Assembly (NCBI RefSeq): GCF_014842265.1
Contig: NZ_JACYVI010000001.1
Span: 856,701-920,700, forward strand
DNA from: Pseudomonas sp. CFBP 13711
GTDB taxonomy: Bacteria > Pseudomonadota > Gammaproteobacteria > Pseudomonadales > Pseudomonadaceae
Direction: 5' to 3'
Length of the DNA stretch: 64,000 bases
A model generated the notes under the pieces. The model ran no database searches, was not told the origin of the DNA, and saw only the letters and a program-made list of their open reading frames with translations. The stretch's first letter is position 1, and each line of letters begins with the position of its first letter. Positions 28,593 to 37,351 of the stretch are shown piece by piece. A program made the position numbers and the translations under genes.

Positions 28593-29333
28593 TTACTTGG
28601 CACTCAGCGCGAGTTTGGCCACTTGTGGCGCCGGCTGGTAGCCCGGAATCAGCTGACCGTCGGCCAACACGATGGCCGGTGTGCCGTTCACGCCGATGGA
28701 CTGGCCGATTTCAAACTGCTTGGTGACCGGGTTGTCGCACTTGGGCGCCTGGATATTCTTGCCATCGACCATGCGGTCCATTGCACCGCGGCGGTCCTTG
28801 GAGCACCAGACGGCCTGAAGTTGTTCGTCACCCGGCGAGCCCAGACCCTGACGCGGGAACGCCACATAACGCACTTCGATGCCGCGCTTGTTCAGCTCCG
28901 GCACTTCGGCGTGCAGTTTGTGGCAGTACGGGCAAGTGGTGTCGGTGAACACCGTGATGTGGGATTTGGTCTCGCCCACGGCTGGGTAGACGACCATTTC
29001 AGCGGCAGGAATGCCATTGATGGTCTTGGAAATCGCCTGACGCTCGACCTTCTCGGTCAGGTTGACCGGCTTGCCGGCCTGCATCTGGTACAGGTTGCCC
29101 TGCATGACGAACTGACCGTCGGCGCTGGCGTACAGAACGCGACCGCCCTTTAGATTCACTTCGTAGAGGCCGTTCAACGGACTGCTGGAAATGCTCTCGA
29201 CGGGAATCTCCAGATTCAGCGATTCCAGGGTCTTGCGAATGGCTTTGTCGGACGCCTCGTCGGCGTGGGCAAACAGGCTGAAAGAGCTGGCCAGCGCTAC
29301 AACGGCAGCACCGAGAAAACGAGTGACGCGCAT
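28593..29333 (-). CDS. dsbC: Thiol:disulfide interchange protein DsbC
   Basis: Periplasmic disulfide isomerase. The 246 residues begin with a signal peptide (MRVTRFLGAAVVALASSFSL, cleavage near AHA), then an N-terminal dimerisation domain (IRKTLESLNLEIPVESISSS) and a thioredoxin-like domain with the active site TTCPYCHKLHAEVPELNKRG and the cis-proline loop GVNGTPAIVLADG. It lies upstream of hom on the same strand. In P. aeruginosa dsbC follows xerD directly; here about 2 kb of foreign-looking DNA (29600-31489) separates them. Confidence 0.96.
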   Translation of the reverse strand: MRVTRFLGAAVVALASSFSLFAHADEASDKAIRKTLESLNLEIPVESISSSPLNGLYEVNLKGGRVLYASADGQFVMQGNLYQMQAGKPVNLTEKVERQAISKTINGIPAAEMVVYPAVGETKSHITVFTDTTCPYCHKLHAEVPELNKRGIEVRYVAFPRQGLGSPGDEQLQAVWCSKDRRGAMDRMVDGKNIQAPKCDNPVTKQFEIGQSIGVNGTPAIVLADGQLIPGYQPAPQVAKLALSAK

Positions 29334-29599
29334 GAAAACTCCTCGAGCGGTGAGCAGACGGGCCGAGCTGAAAACGGGTGGCGGAAAAGCACCGGGAGAT
29401 TTTCAGGGCCTTGATCTGCGAAACCGGCAAAGCCTATCACATAAGGCTCGCGAGGCCGACTCGCCTTCACGACCAAAGGGCGTTTCAACGATGAGGTGGA
29501 TAGCCTGCGTGATGAAGCACCGAAGGAGTCGGTGGCTGGATGGGCTCATAGGGGCGACGGCACTGAGCGTCGCCGCCGCTATCCCTTTTTGCAAGCTCA

Positions 29600-30004
29600 T
29601 TACGATTCATGAAAAAAATTAATCGACCCGTCTTCGTTGTAACTTGCGATCACTTGAATAGTTAAACCTAAACTTAGAGGAGGTGTAGGTCTACTTGTGA
29701 CAAGCTCGTAAATACCCGCGGCCCCACTCCCAATACTAACTGTACCCCCAATACCAACTTTCTGGAGACGATTATCAATATAGACCTCAAGCGTTCCAAC
29801 TTGCGGACCAGCACTCTCGACAGTACCGCTCGAGACAGTTTTATCAAGACCAGCAGGAGATGTAAGGTAGAAGATGGCTGAATCCGAAGCCCGCACTATA
29901 CCCCCGGAACTCACTTCAACATTCAACCATTTCCGACCTGAATCTTCCTGCAGTCGAGATCGCGGTGCGGCCTGGGTATCTGCCTTTACATTATCGCCAC
30001 TCAT
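29600..30004 (-). CDS. Hypothetical protein, beta-rich, in xerD-dsbC insertion
   Basis: A 134-residue protein I do not recognise. The ATG at 30004 has GAGGGG six bases upstream, and the stop of the preceding gene lies 10 bases before it, so the two are probably cotranscribed. The body looks beta-rich: KWLNVEVSSGGIVRASDSAI, then GTLEVYIDNRLQKVGIGGTV, then LTIQVIASYNEDGSINFF at the end. There is no signal peptide or membrane segment. The C-terminal pattern (LTIQVIASYNEDGSINF) matches the end of the 30683 protein (LKLRVIGVYAPDGEIQF), and KWLNVEV matches its ALNVRIE. I infer a shared domain of unknown function. Confidence 0.65.
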   Translation of the reverse strand: MSGDNVKADTQAAPRSRLQEDSGRKWLNVEVSSGGIVRASDSAIFYLTSPAGLDKTVSSGTVESAGPQVGTLEVYIDNRLQKVGIGGTVSIGSGAAGIYELVTSRPTPPLSLGLTIQVIASYNEDGSINFFHES

Positions 30005-30014
30005 ATCAATCCCC

Positions 30015-30389
30015 TCACTCATCTTTAGTATACTGATCTCCGAAGTAGAACCAATCGTCGCCATTTTCCGCATTAAACACCGGATCGCTACTACTTGACG
30101 CCTCATCCTCGGGGGCCTGCTCGGCTACTGAGGGCGACTTCACCGAGACGCTTTCTGCGTGAGGCGTAATAGCCTTTTCTTTATCAACGTAATACCCCCA
30201 AAACCTAAGCTTGTAAGGCTTAACATCTGAATATCTCCCCTCACCCACACTAATAAACTCAAGCACCATTGATTTATTTGAAGAAGGATCCAGACAAAGC
30301 ATGTCAGTGCCCGATAAAAAAGAAAACTTCGCGGCTCCATCCGGCCTCACAATGGCTAAAAAATATTCTCCATAATCTATATCATTCAT
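30015..30389 (-). CDS. Hypothetical protein, paralogue of the 30683 N-terminal domain
   Basis: A 124-residue acidic protein with no recognised family. The ATG at 30389 (MNDIDYGEYFLAIVRPDG) has AGGGAG seven bases upstream; twelve upstream codons in the same frame are unlikely to be used. The first 70 residues (GEYFLAIVRPDGAAKFSFLS, then NKSMVLEFISVGEGRY, then LRFWGYYV) align with the start of the 30683 product (GGSFLATLESEDGVKLGFS, MDKSLVVEFRYV, LSCWGLL). The rest is a low-complexity linker (SVSVKSPSVAEQAPEDEASS) and an aromatic tail (DDWFYFGDQYTKDE). It ends 10 bases before the next gene. Confidence 0.65.
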   Translation of the reverse strand: MNDIDYGEYFLAIVRPDGAAKFSFLSGTDMLCLDPSSNKSMVLEFISVGEGRYSDVKPYKLRFWGYYVDKEKAITPHAESVSVKSPSVAEQAPEDEASSSSDPVFNAENGDDWFYFGDQYTKDE

Positions 30390-30535
30390 GATCGCTCTCC
30401 CTAAAGGCGAAGAAAATGACTTCACATATTTAATTTAGCAGCATCCAGGTACATGCAGCGGAAATGCTAAGACTCGTTGGAAGTAATTATGCAAACCGTT
30501 AGCTATAACTACTCGGCGAGTAGCAGGTCCTACGC

Positions 30536-30606
30536 ACCACCCCCCGGGTGATGCTTGGCGTGCATTTCCCGCAACCGCGCAAGGGCTACGCGGGTGCGGA
30601 CTATCA
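30536..30606 (-). pseudogene. Remnant of a second xerD 3' end
   Basis: On the minus strand this stretch reads TRVALARLREMHAKHHPGG before a stop, close to the last residues of the intact XerD (THVARARLQEMHTKHHPRG). At nucleotide level about 44 of 54 positions match between 30546-30599 and 31650-31703, in the same orientation. Upstream of the matching part a stop interrupts the frame. The copy is too diverged to be a recent tandem duplication, so it probably came from another xerD allele carried with the insertion. Confidence 0.7.
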
Positions 30607-30682
30607 AGGCTCATTTTGTAATGGCAAACGCGTCACAACGACATTTGTGGCACTCGAAGCCATCGCCGATCTCATCTCCGCC

Positions 30683-31489
30683 CTAGGTAAACTGGATCTC
30701 ACCGTCCGGGGCGTAGACACCGATCACTCTCAATTTCAGACGCGCTTTTGAGCCATCGCCGTCGCTCACGCGGGCACACCAATGTTTATCATCCACGTAT
30801 CCGGGTGTAGTAATTGTTAGATACCGTTCAGTTGTCGAAGACCCAAGATGCACAAACTCTGGGCTCGCATTTTCTATACGGACGTTAAGAGCATTTTGCT
30901 TATTTTTTGTCTTCACAACACAGCCGTTGGCATCCACGCCAATCCCCAATGCTTCCGAACTTTTCTTAAACCAAGGTTTCAGCTGTTCCGGGCCGGAATC
31001 TAAATCGGGGCCCATATCAGCAACTTTTTCAGGTGATGCTTCAGGGATAGAAACCACGAATTTCTCTGGTACAGACCCGGGTGTGATGTGAACAACCAAA
31101 GGTGGGCCATCTGACAGAACTGCCGTTAAGGGCACCTCTCCTACGGGCGCCGGGTGCCACTCTTCTGGCCGTGAGGGCTCCTTTTCGTCTCCTTGCGGGA
31201 AGGGCTCCAGGATCTCGTCTCCTTGGAGTAAGGTCTCCTGGATCTCGTTTCCTAGGCTTGATGCAGAGTCAAGTAGTCCCCAGCAAGATAATGCATACAC
31301 CTCCGGGCGGACATAGCGAAACTCAACTACAAGGGATTTATCCATCAGCGTGCTCGCATATAGATAATCTTGTGGCTCGGCCTTCAATTGTCCGTCCCCT
31401 CCCTTCACAACCCTGGAGAATCCCAACTTAACACCATCTTCTGACTCAAGAGTTGCCAGAAATGAACCGCCCATCACGTCAGTGGCCAT
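30683..31489 (-). CDS. Hypothetical two-domain protein in xerD-dsbC insertion
   Basis: A 268-residue protein with no recognised family. It has three visible parts. First is an N-terminal domain (GGSFLATLESEDGVKLGFS to LSCWGLL, residues 7-72) related to the 30015 product. Next is an acidic, proline-rich linker with a short internal repeat (ETLLQGDEILEPFPQGDEKE). Last is a C-terminal domain from about residue 190 (ALNVRIENASPEFVHLG to LKLRVIGVYAPDGEIQF) that resembles the 29600 product. It therefore looks like the two smaller genes joined in one frame. No signal peptide or membrane helix is seen. It lies just downstream of xerD on the same strand, with the xerD remnant between it and its relatives. 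Confidence 0.65.
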   Translation of the reverse strand: MATDVMGGSFLATLESEDGVKLGFSRVVKGGDGQLKAEPQDYLYASTLMDKSLVVEFRYVRPEVYALSCWGLLDSASSLGNEIQETLLQGDEILEPFPQGDEKEPSRPEEWHPAPVGEVPLTAVLSDGPPLVVHITPGSVPEKFVVSIPEASPEKVADMGPDLDSGPEQLKPWFKKSSEALGIGVDANGCVVKTKNKQNALNVRIENASPEFVHLGSSTTERYLTITTPGYVDDKHWCARVSDGDGSKARLKLRVIGVYAPDGEIQFT

Positions 31490-31641
31490 CTTATTTCTCT
31501 TTCCATGTGATTTTAGAGTGTTGAGTTCAACTGTAGCCGCTTTTGAACTACCCTATTGCCCACGCAAAGATCAATTCGAAATCAAACTTCTAACCATTCG
31601 CTATTAACTCACCCACTCCTGGCAAGATGCACGAAGTACTC

Positions 31642-32538
31642 TTATCCCCTCGGATGGTGCTTCGTGTGCATTTCCTGCAACCGCGCGCGGGCGACGTGGG
31701 TGTAGATTTGCGTGGTCGACAGGTCGCTGTGACCAAGGAGCATCTGCACGACGCGCAGGTCGGCGCCGTGGTTGAGCAGGTGGGTGGCGAAGGCGTGACG
31801 CAAGGTGTGCGGCGACAGGGATTTGCCGATGCCGGCGACTTTGGCCTGGTGCTTGATGCGATGCCAGAAGGTCTGGCGGGTCATCTGTTCACCGCGCTGA
31901 CTGGGAAACAGCACGTCGCTGGGCCGACCGTTGAGCAATTCGTGGCGAGCATCGCGCATGTAACGCTCAACCCAGATGATCGCTTCCTCCCCCATCGGCA
32001 CAAGACGCTCCTTGCTGCCCTTGCCCATGATGCGCAACACGCCCTGGCGCAAGTTGACCTGCTCCAGCGTTAGGCTGATCAGTTCGGTCACCCGCAGTCC
32101 GCAGGCATAGAGCACTTCCAGCATGGCCCGGTCGCGCTGACCGATGGCGTCACTCAGGTCCGGCGCGGCCAGCAATGCTTCAACGTCGGCTTCGGACAAG
32201 GATTTGGGCAGTGGCTTACCCAACTGCGGCATGTCGACCTGCAACGTCGGGTCGACCGCAATCAGCTTTTCCCTAAGGAGGTAGCGATAGAAGCCGCGCA
32301 CGCCGGAAAGGAGTCGCGCCGTCGAGCGAGGTTTGTAGCCATTGTCGACCCGCCACCCCAAGTGGTCGAGAATCGCTTCCCGACTGACACTCATCAGGTC
32401 CACGCCCTTTTCCTGCAACCAACCGTTGAACAGCGCGAGGTCGCTGCGATAGGCATCGCGCGTGTTGTCCGACAGCCCTTTCTCCAGCCACAGGGCGTCG
32501 AGAAAGCGGTCGATCATGGGATGGTCAATGGCGGGCAT
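31642..32538 (-). CDS. xerD: Site-specific tyrosine recombinase XerD
   Basis: Works with XerC at dif to resolve chromosome dimers. The 298-residue product has the N-terminal SAM-like DNA-binding domain (DRFLDALWLEKGLSDNTRDA) and the catalytic domain with the conserved set: R in YACGLRVTELISLTL, K in MGKGSKERLVPMG, HxxR in LSPHTLRHAFATHLLNHGAD, H in MLLGHSDLSTTQ, and the nucleophile Y in IYTHVARARL. Its usual neighbours rplS and dsbC are nearby. It is the housekeeping recombinase, not the integrase of a local element, although its 3' end borders the insertion at 29595-31641. Confidence 0.97.
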   Translation of the reverse strand: MPAIDHPMIDRFLDALWLEKGLSDNTRDAYRSDLALFNGWLQEKGVDLMSVSREAILDHLGWRVDNGYKPRSTARLLSGVRGFYRYLLREKLIAVDPTLQVDMPQLGKPLPKSLSEADVEALLAAPDLSDAIGQRDRAMLEVLYACGLRVTELISLTLEQVNLRQGVLRIMGKGSKERLVPMGEEAIIWVERYMRDARHELLNGRPSDVLFPSQRGEQMTRQTFWHRIKHQAKVAGIGKSLSPHTLRHAFATHLLNHGADLRVVQMLLGHSDLSTTQIYTHVARARLQEMHTKHHPRG

Positions 32539-32617
32539 GGGTTCTGACTTGAATGGTGAAAAGCGGGGAGCAGTTTTTCATACCTGCGCAGGCAGGACAA
32601 AAACCAGATGCCAGAAA

Positions 32618-32643
32618 GCAAAAAAGCAGCCCGTAGGCTGCTT
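32618..32643 (-). terminator. Rho-independent terminator after rplS
   Basis: On the minus strand, AAGCAGCC (32643-32636) pairs with GGCTGCTT (32631-32624) around a 4-base loop, followed by TTTTTTGC. It ends the rpsP-rimM-trmD-rplS operon 26 bases after rplS and before xerD. Confidence 0.88.
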
Positions 32644-32668
32644 CTTCATTCGCATGGGAAGACTGGGA

Positions 32669-33019
32669 TTAAACCAGTTTTTCCTTGATGCGAGCTGCTT
32701 TACCGGACAGGTCACGCAGGTAGTACAGCTTGGCCTTGCGAACGTCGCCGCGACGTTTCACAGCCATGCTGTCGATTTGCGGGCTGTAGGTCTGGAAAGT
32801 ACGTTCAACGCCAACACCGTTGGAGATTTTACGAACAGTGAAAGCACTGTTCACACCACGGTTACGCTTGGCGATAACAACGCCTTCGAACGCCTGCAGA
32901 CGAGCGCGGTCGCCTTCCTTCACTTTCACCTGAACGACAATGGTGTCGCCCGGGGCAAAGGGAGGGATCTCTTTGGTCATCTGCTCTGCTTCGAGTGCAA
33001 GGATGATTTTGTTAGTCAT
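32669..33019 (-). CDS. rplS: 50S ribosomal protein L19
   Basis: Large-subunit protein at the 30S-50S interface. The 116-residue product has the L19 pattern throughout: [40 protein letters not shown] and [20 protein letters not shown]. It lies 43 bases after trmD and is the last gene of the rpsP-rimM-trmD-rplS operon, followed by an intrinsic terminator. Confidence 0.98.
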   Translation of the reverse strand: MTNKIILALEAEQMTKEIPPFAPGDTIVVQVKVKEGDRARLQAFEGVVIAKRNRGVNSAFTVRKISNGVGVERTFQTYSPQIDSMAVKRRGDVRKAKLYYLRDLSGKAARIKEKLV

Positions 33020-33062
33020 GCTGTGCTCCTAAGGTAAACCGGTCTGATTTACCATCGATACG

Positions 33063-33815
33063 TTAACTATCGTCCCGCTCGCGGAGGTATTCCGCCAGCA
33101 GCTTCTTCTCTTCTCCAGAAAGCGAGCGGCTTTCCAGAAGATCGGCGCGTCGTTCATAGGTCCGCCCAAGGGACTGCTGTAAACGCCAACGCCGGATGTG
33201 TGCGTGATTGCCACTAAGCAATACGTCGGGAACACGCTGATCCGCATACACCTCCGGTCGGGTGTAGTGCGGGCAATCCAGCAGACCATCCGTGAAGGAA
33301 TCTTCCTCCGCGGAATCTACATGCCCTAAAGCTCCAGGCAGCAGTCGCGTAACCGCATCTATCAGGACCATGGCCGGCAGCTCACCGCCAGATAACACAT
33401 AGTCGCCAATCGACCACTCTTCATCGACATGAGCTTCAATGAAACGCTCGTCGACGCCTTCGTAACGACCGGCAATCAGGATAAGTGCTTCTTCCTGCGC
33501 CAGTTCGCGTACCGCAGACTGATCCAGCTTGCGGCCTTGTGGCGACAGGTAAATTACCTTCGCCGCATCCCCCGCCGCCTGCCTGGCCTGAACCAGAGCA
33601 TCTTCGAGGGGCTTGATCTTCATCACCATGCCAGGGCCACCGCCAAACGGGCGATCGTCCACAGTGTGATGTCGATCAGTGGTGTAATCCCGCGGATTCC
33701 AACAGGTGAGCTGCAACAGCTCCTGTTTCACCGCACGGCTGGTAATGCCGTATTCGCTGATGGCGGAAAACATCTCGGGAAACAGCGTGATGACTTCTAT
33801 GCGCAGGCTGGCCAT
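33063..33815 (-). CDS. trmD: tRNA (guanine-N1)-methyltransferase TrmD
   Basis: Methylates G37 of tRNAs that read CNN and other codons with G36, preventing +1 frameshifts. The 250 residues carry the SPOUT trefoil-knot features [20 protein letters not shown] and [20 protein letters not shown], and the N-terminal [20 protein letters not shown]. It starts 3 bases after rimM and is followed by rplS, the standard order. Confidence 0.98.
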   Translation of the reverse strand: MASLRIEVITLFPEMFSAISEYGITSRAVKQELLQLTCWNPRDYTTDRHHTVDDRPFGGGPGMVMKIKPLEDALVQARQAAGDAAKVIYLSPQGRKLDQSAVRELAQEEALILIAGRYEGVDERFIEAHVDEEWSIGDYVLSGGELPAMVLIDAVTRLLPGALGHVDSAEEDSFTDGLLDCPHYTRPEVYADQRVPDVLLSGNHAHIRRWRLQQSLGRTYERRADLLESRSLSGEEKKLLAEYLRERDDS

Positions 33816-33818
33816 TGC

Positions 33819-34355
33819 TTAGAAATCCGCGTCCCATTCCACCTTCATCTCGCCTGCAACCAGATCAACTGCCAACACGCATTGCTCCGTATAGGGCAAA
33901 AGGCGTTCGCGATCGTCCAGACTGCCTGCGCAGGGTTTGACCACCATTACATCGTTGGCGCCGGTTTCCAGAAGATGATCGACCTTCCCGAGCAATTGCC
34001 CAAGACCGTCAATGACCTTCAGACCTTCAAGCTGGTACCAGTAGTACTCGCCGTCGGTCAATTCAGGGAACAGGTTGCGTGGCACGCAGATCTCGTAACC
34101 GGCCAGAAGACGAGCTTCTTCACGATCATCAAGACCCTTGAGCTTGGCGACCAGGAACTTGTCGTTCCCGCGTCCACTGACCAGCTCGACCTGTTTCACA
34201 TTGCCTTCGCGCTTGAGCGTCCAGGTTTTGTACTGCAACAGGTTTTCGGTTGGATCAGTAAAGGAATACACCTTCACTTCGCCGCGAACGCCGTGTACCG
34301 AGTAAATCTTGCCGATGACGATCAGATCGTCGGCGGAAGCTGGCGTCGCGTTCAT
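33819..34355 (-). CDS. rimM: Ribosome maturation factor RimM
   Basis: Assists 30S subunit assembly by binding S19. The 178-residue product has the N-terminal RimM barrel (LIVIGKIYSVHGVRGEVKVY) and the C-terminal PRC-barrel (YYWYQLEGLKVIDGLGQLLG, then LPYTEQCVLAVDLVAGEMKV). It lies 5 bases after rpsP and 3 bases before trmD. Confidence 0.98.
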   Translation of the reverse strand: MNATPASADDLIVIGKIYSVHGVRGEVKVYSFTDPTENLLQYKTWTLKREGNVKQVELVSGRGNDKFLVAKLKGLDDREEARLLAGYEICVPRNLFPELTDGEYYWYQLEGLKVIDGLGQLLGKVDHLLETGANDVMVVKPCAGSLDDRERLLPYTEQCVLAVDLVAGEMKVEWDADF

Positions 34356-34360
34356 ATTGC

Positions 34361-34612
34361 TCAGGCCGCAGCCTTAGCAGATTCCTTCAACAGCGAAGCA
34401 ACACGCTCAGAAGGTTGTGCACCAACGCTCAGCCAGTAGGCCAGACGCTCTTGGTTCACGGACAGACGGATTTCCTGACCACGGGCAACCGGGTTGAAGA
34501 AACCGATTTGTTCCTTGTGGGAACCGTCACGTGGGTTGCGGCTGTCGGTGACAGTCAGGTGGTAGAACGGGCGCTTTTTAGAGCCGCCAAGGGCAAGACG
34601 GATTGTTAGCAT
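34361..34612 (-). CDS. rpsP: 30S ribosomal protein S16
   Basis: Small-subunit protein needed for 30S assembly. The 83-residue product from the ATG at 34612 has the usual S16 start [20 protein letters not shown] and continues [20 protein letters not shown]. An upstream in-frame extension of 24 codons is not used in the family. First gene of the rpsP-rimM-trmD-rplS operon; its promoter should lie in 34613-34828, where a perfect 7-bp hairpin (34761-34778, GCCGTCA/TGACGGC) is visible. Confidence 0.98.
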   Translation of the reverse strand: MLTIRLALGGSKKRPFYHLTVTDSRNPRDGSHKEQIGFFNPVARGQEIRLSVNQERLAYWLSVGAQPSERVASLLKESAKAAA

Positions 34613-34828
34613 TGAACAATTTTCCTGTAGTCGGTGCTGCAAATCTAAGATGCACAGCGGGCATGGGTGCCCGAAAGGCCGCATATTCTAAGGAATATCC
34701 GGATTTTTGCAAATGACTTTTTCCGGCGTACGCCGTCGGGCCACCTAGATCTGCCATGGAGCCGTCAGGGATGACGGCAGTGAGTGCCTGCCTGAGCAGG
34801 CCACCGGGACGGTTGCCCCAATGAAGAA

Positions 34829-34851
34829 CGCGCGGGAATAACGCCCGCGCG
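34829..34851 (-). terminator. Candidate terminator hairpin after ffh
   Basis: An 8-bp GC stem (cgcgcggg at 34829-34836 with cccgcgcg at 34844-34851) begins 8 bases after the ffh stop. Only TTCTTCATT follows on the minus strand, so termination may be partial. Confidence 0.5.
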
Positions 34852-34858
34852 ATGCAAT

Positions 34859-36235
34859 TTACATTTTGGGCATACCGCCGCCGGGCAGCATTCCGCCCAT
34901 GCCGCGCATCATCTTGGCCATGCCGCCCTTGGTCGAAAACTTTTTCATCATCTTCTGCATCTGTTTGTGCTGCTTGATCAGACGACCGATGTCCTGCACC
35001 TGGGTGCCGGAACCCATGGCGATACGGCGTTTGCGTGAACCGCTGATCAACTCAGGGTCGCGACGCTCGGCCGGGGTCATCGAGTTGATGATGGCTTCCA
35101 TCTGCTTGAACTGCTTCTCGGCGGCGCTTTGCGCGTTACCCATCTGCGACAGATTAACGCCGCCGATGCTTGGCAGTTTGTCCATGAGCCCGCCCAGGCC
35201 GCCCATGTTCTTCATCTGTTGCAACTGATCGCGGAAGTCTTCGAGGTCGAAGCCCTTGCCCTTCTTCAGCTTCTTGGCCAGTTTGTCGGCCTTGTCCTTG
35301 TCGAGGGTCTGTTCGGCCTGCTCGATCAGACTGAGCACGTCGCCCATGCCCAGGATGCGCGATGCGATACGGTCCGGGTGGAACGGCTCCAGCGCCTCGC
35401 TCTTCTCGCCCATACCGATGAACTTGATCGGCTTGCCGGTGATGGCGCGCACCGACAGCGCAGCACCGCCACGGGCGTCGCCGTCGACCTTGGTCAGAAT
35501 CACACCGGTCAGCGGCAGCGCATCACCAAACGCCTTGGCGGTGTTGGCGGCGTCCTGGCCGGTCATGGCGTCGACGACGAACAGGGTCTCGGCCGGCTTG
35601 ACCGCCGCGTGCAGCGCCTGGATCTCGCCCATCATCTCGGCGTCGATGTGCAGACGACCGGCGGTGTCGAGGATCACGACATCGATGAACTTGAGCTTGG
35701 CTTCTTTAATAGCCGCTTCGGCGATGTCGACCGGCTTCTGGCTGATGTCGGACGGGAAGAACGTCACGCCGATGTCGTTGGCCAGGGTTTCCAGCTGCTT
35801 GATCGCGGCGGGACGGTAAACGTCCGCCGACACCAGCATCACGGTTTTCTTTTTGCGTTCTTTCAGGAAGCGGGCGAGCTTGCCGGCAGTAGTGGTCTTG
35901 CCCGCACCTTGCAGGCCGGCCATCAGGATGACCGCCGGCGGCGTGACGTTGAGGGTCAGCTCTTCGTTGGCCGCCCCCATCATCTCTTCCAGCTCGGCCT
36001 GGACGATCTTCACGAACGCCTGGCCCGGCGTCAGGCTGCGCGACACCTCGGTGCCGACGGCGCGCTCCTTGATGCGATTGACGAAGTCTTTGACAACCGG
36101 CAAGGCGACGTCGGCTTCAAGCAGCGCCATACGCACTTCACGCAGTGTGTCCTTGATGTTGTCCTCGGTCAGCTTGGCCTTGCCAGTGACCTGGCGCAGC
36201 GTCTGCGAGAGACGATCTGTCAGATTTTCAAACAT
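34859..36235 (-). CDS. ffh: Signal recognition particle protein Ffh
   Basis: GTPase of the bacterial SRP that binds 4.5S RNA and signal sequences and docks with FtsY. The 458 residues show the N domain (MFENLTDRLSQTLRQVTGKA), the G domain with MAGLQGAGKTTTAGKLARFL, VVILDTAGRLHIDAEMMGEI and LTKVDGDARGGAALS, and a methionine-rich M domain ending MRGMGGMLPGGGMPKM. It lies upstream of rpsP and is divergent from ypjD. Confidence 0.98.
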   Translation of the reverse strand: MFENLTDRLSQTLRQVTGKAKLTEDNIKDTLREVRMALLEADVALPVVKDFVNRIKERAVGTEVSRSLTPGQAFVKIVQAELEEMMGAANEELTLNVTPPAVILMAGLQGAGKTTTAGKLARFLKERKKKTVMLVSADVYRPAAIKQLETLANDIGVTFFPSDISQKPVDIAEAAIKEAKLKFIDVVILDTAGRLHIDAEMMGEIQALHAAVKPAETLFVVDAMTGQDAANTAKAFGDALPLTGVILTKVDGDARGGAALSVRAITGKPIKFIGMGEKSEALEPFHPDRIASRILGMGDVLSLIEQAEQTLDKDKADKLAKKLKKGKGFDLEDFRDQLQQMKNMGGLGGLMDKLPSIGGVNLSQMGNAQSAAEKQFKQMEAIINSMTPAERRDPELISGSRKRRIAMGSGTQVQDIGRLIKQHKQMQKMMKKFSTKGGMAKMMRGMGGMLPGGGMPKM

Positions 36236-36526
36236 GCGTGATCCTTTGGGTTCGTGCTGAACCCCGATTGATGCGGCCCGGCCCGTAGCGGCCTTTTCAG
36301 TCGGCTGCCGACATCGCGACGCCTGCGCTTTACAGGATGGCTATTAATAATAGCGACGCTATAAAGGCGGCTGAAACAGCGATCGGCGAGCCTGTGGCTT
36401 GAGCAGGTCGCGGATTATAGCGAAGACTCCGGCGCACGGACACCACGGCGTCTGCTTCTCTAGTCTTTCGTGGAATGCGCGTTATATGCCAAACTCACCC
36501 GCTTTCGGGCACGCCCAACAGGATCT

Positions 36527-37339
36527 ATGTCCCCCTTGTCACCGAGTTTGCTCTTCAGCCTCGCCGCCGCTGTCTTTTACGCCGCTGCGACCGTCTACCA
36601 GGGTATGCGCCTGCGTCAGGGCCAAAAGGCCGACAAATGGCTGCTGTGCCTGATCGGCACCCTTGCCGTTGCCTGCCAGGCCAGTGCCCTGTTCGGCCAA
36701 CTGGTGCGCCCTATCGGCCTGGGTCTGGACTTTTTCAGTGCCGCCAGCCTGATCGCTGTGTCCGTGATCATCGTGACCATGCTCGCGTGCATTCGTCTCC
36801 CGGTGGAAATCCTGCTGATCCTCCTGTTCCCGCTGGGGCTACTGACGACCCTGATGGCGCAGTTTGCGCCCTCCGGTACGCTGCAGCCGATCATTGAAGA
36901 ACACGGCATCATCAGCCATATCCTGCTGTCGATCCTCGCTTACGGGATGTTTACCATTGCGGTGTTCCAGTCGCTGCTCCTGTTGTTGCAGGATCATCAA
37001 CTGAAAAACAAACACCCCCTTGGCCTGATCAAAAGCTTCCCGCCGCTGCAAACCATGGAAAGCCTGCTCTTCGGCTTCCTCTGGGCCGGCTGGGTCTTGC
37101 TGTCGATGTCGCTGATTTCCGGCTGGCTGTTCGTCGAAAACCTGTTTGCCCAGCATCTGGTGCACAAAACCCTGCTGTCGATCCTGGCGTGGATCGTCTT
37201 CAGTGTGCTGCTGTGGGGACGCCATCATCTGGGCTGGCGCGGCCACAAGGCGATCCGCTGGACCCTGGGCGGGTTCCTGCTCCTGATGCTCGCCTATTTC
37301 GGCAGCAAGCTCGTTCGTGAATACATCCTGCACATCTGA
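36527..37339 (+). CDS. ypjD: YpjD/CcsA family inner membrane protein
   Basis: Polytopic membrane protein of 270 residues with about eight hydrophobic segments, related to the cytochrome c assembly protein CcsA: LFSLAAAVFYAAATVYQGMR, SHILLSILAYGMFTIAVFQS, LLFGFLWAGWVLLSMSLISG, then LHKTLLS-like and WGRHHLGWRGHKAIRWTLGG. A role in haem handling is inferred from the family; it is not proven for YpjD. The ATG at 36527 has AGGA just upstream and starts at the first hydrophobic helix; an upstream extension of 19 codons is unlikely. It lies 12 bases before a CorC-type gene, a pairing conserved next to ffh. Confidence 0.9.
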   Translation: MSPLSPSLLFSLAAAVFYAAATVYQGMRLRQGQKADKWLLCLIGTLAVACQASALFGQLVRPIGLGLDFFSAASLIAVSVIIVTMLACIRLPVEILLILLFPLGLLTTLMAQFAPSGTLQPIIEEHGIISHILLSILAYGMFTIAVFQSLLLLLQDHQLKNKHPLGLIKSFPPLQTMESLLFGFLWAGWVLLSMSLISGWLFVENLFAQHLVHKTLLSILAWIVFSVLLWGRHHLGWRGHKAIRWTLGGFLLLMLAYFGSKLVREYILHI

Positions 37340-37351
37340 CGGGCGTTGATC

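Larger units (their letters stand above)
29595..31641. mobile_element. AT-richer insertion between dsbC and xerD
   Basis: This segment interrupts the xerD-dsbC neighbourhood conserved in Pseudomonas. It is visibly richer in A and T than both flanks and carries three minus-strand genes with no recognised family, plus a diverged second copy of the xerD 3' end (30539-30600). No transposase or integrase is present. The right limit coincides with the end of xerD. The left limit near 29595 is set only by the change in base composition. Confidence 0.6.

Noticed and set aside
30548..30751. Plus-strand open frame between the insertion genes
   Set aside because: It reads across the antisense of the xerD remnant and the end of the 30683 gene; no ribosome binding site or family is visible.
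31642..32538. XerD as integrase of a local mobile element
   Set aside because: Sequence and neighbours are those of the housekeeping dif recombinase, and both insertions lack any other recombinase.
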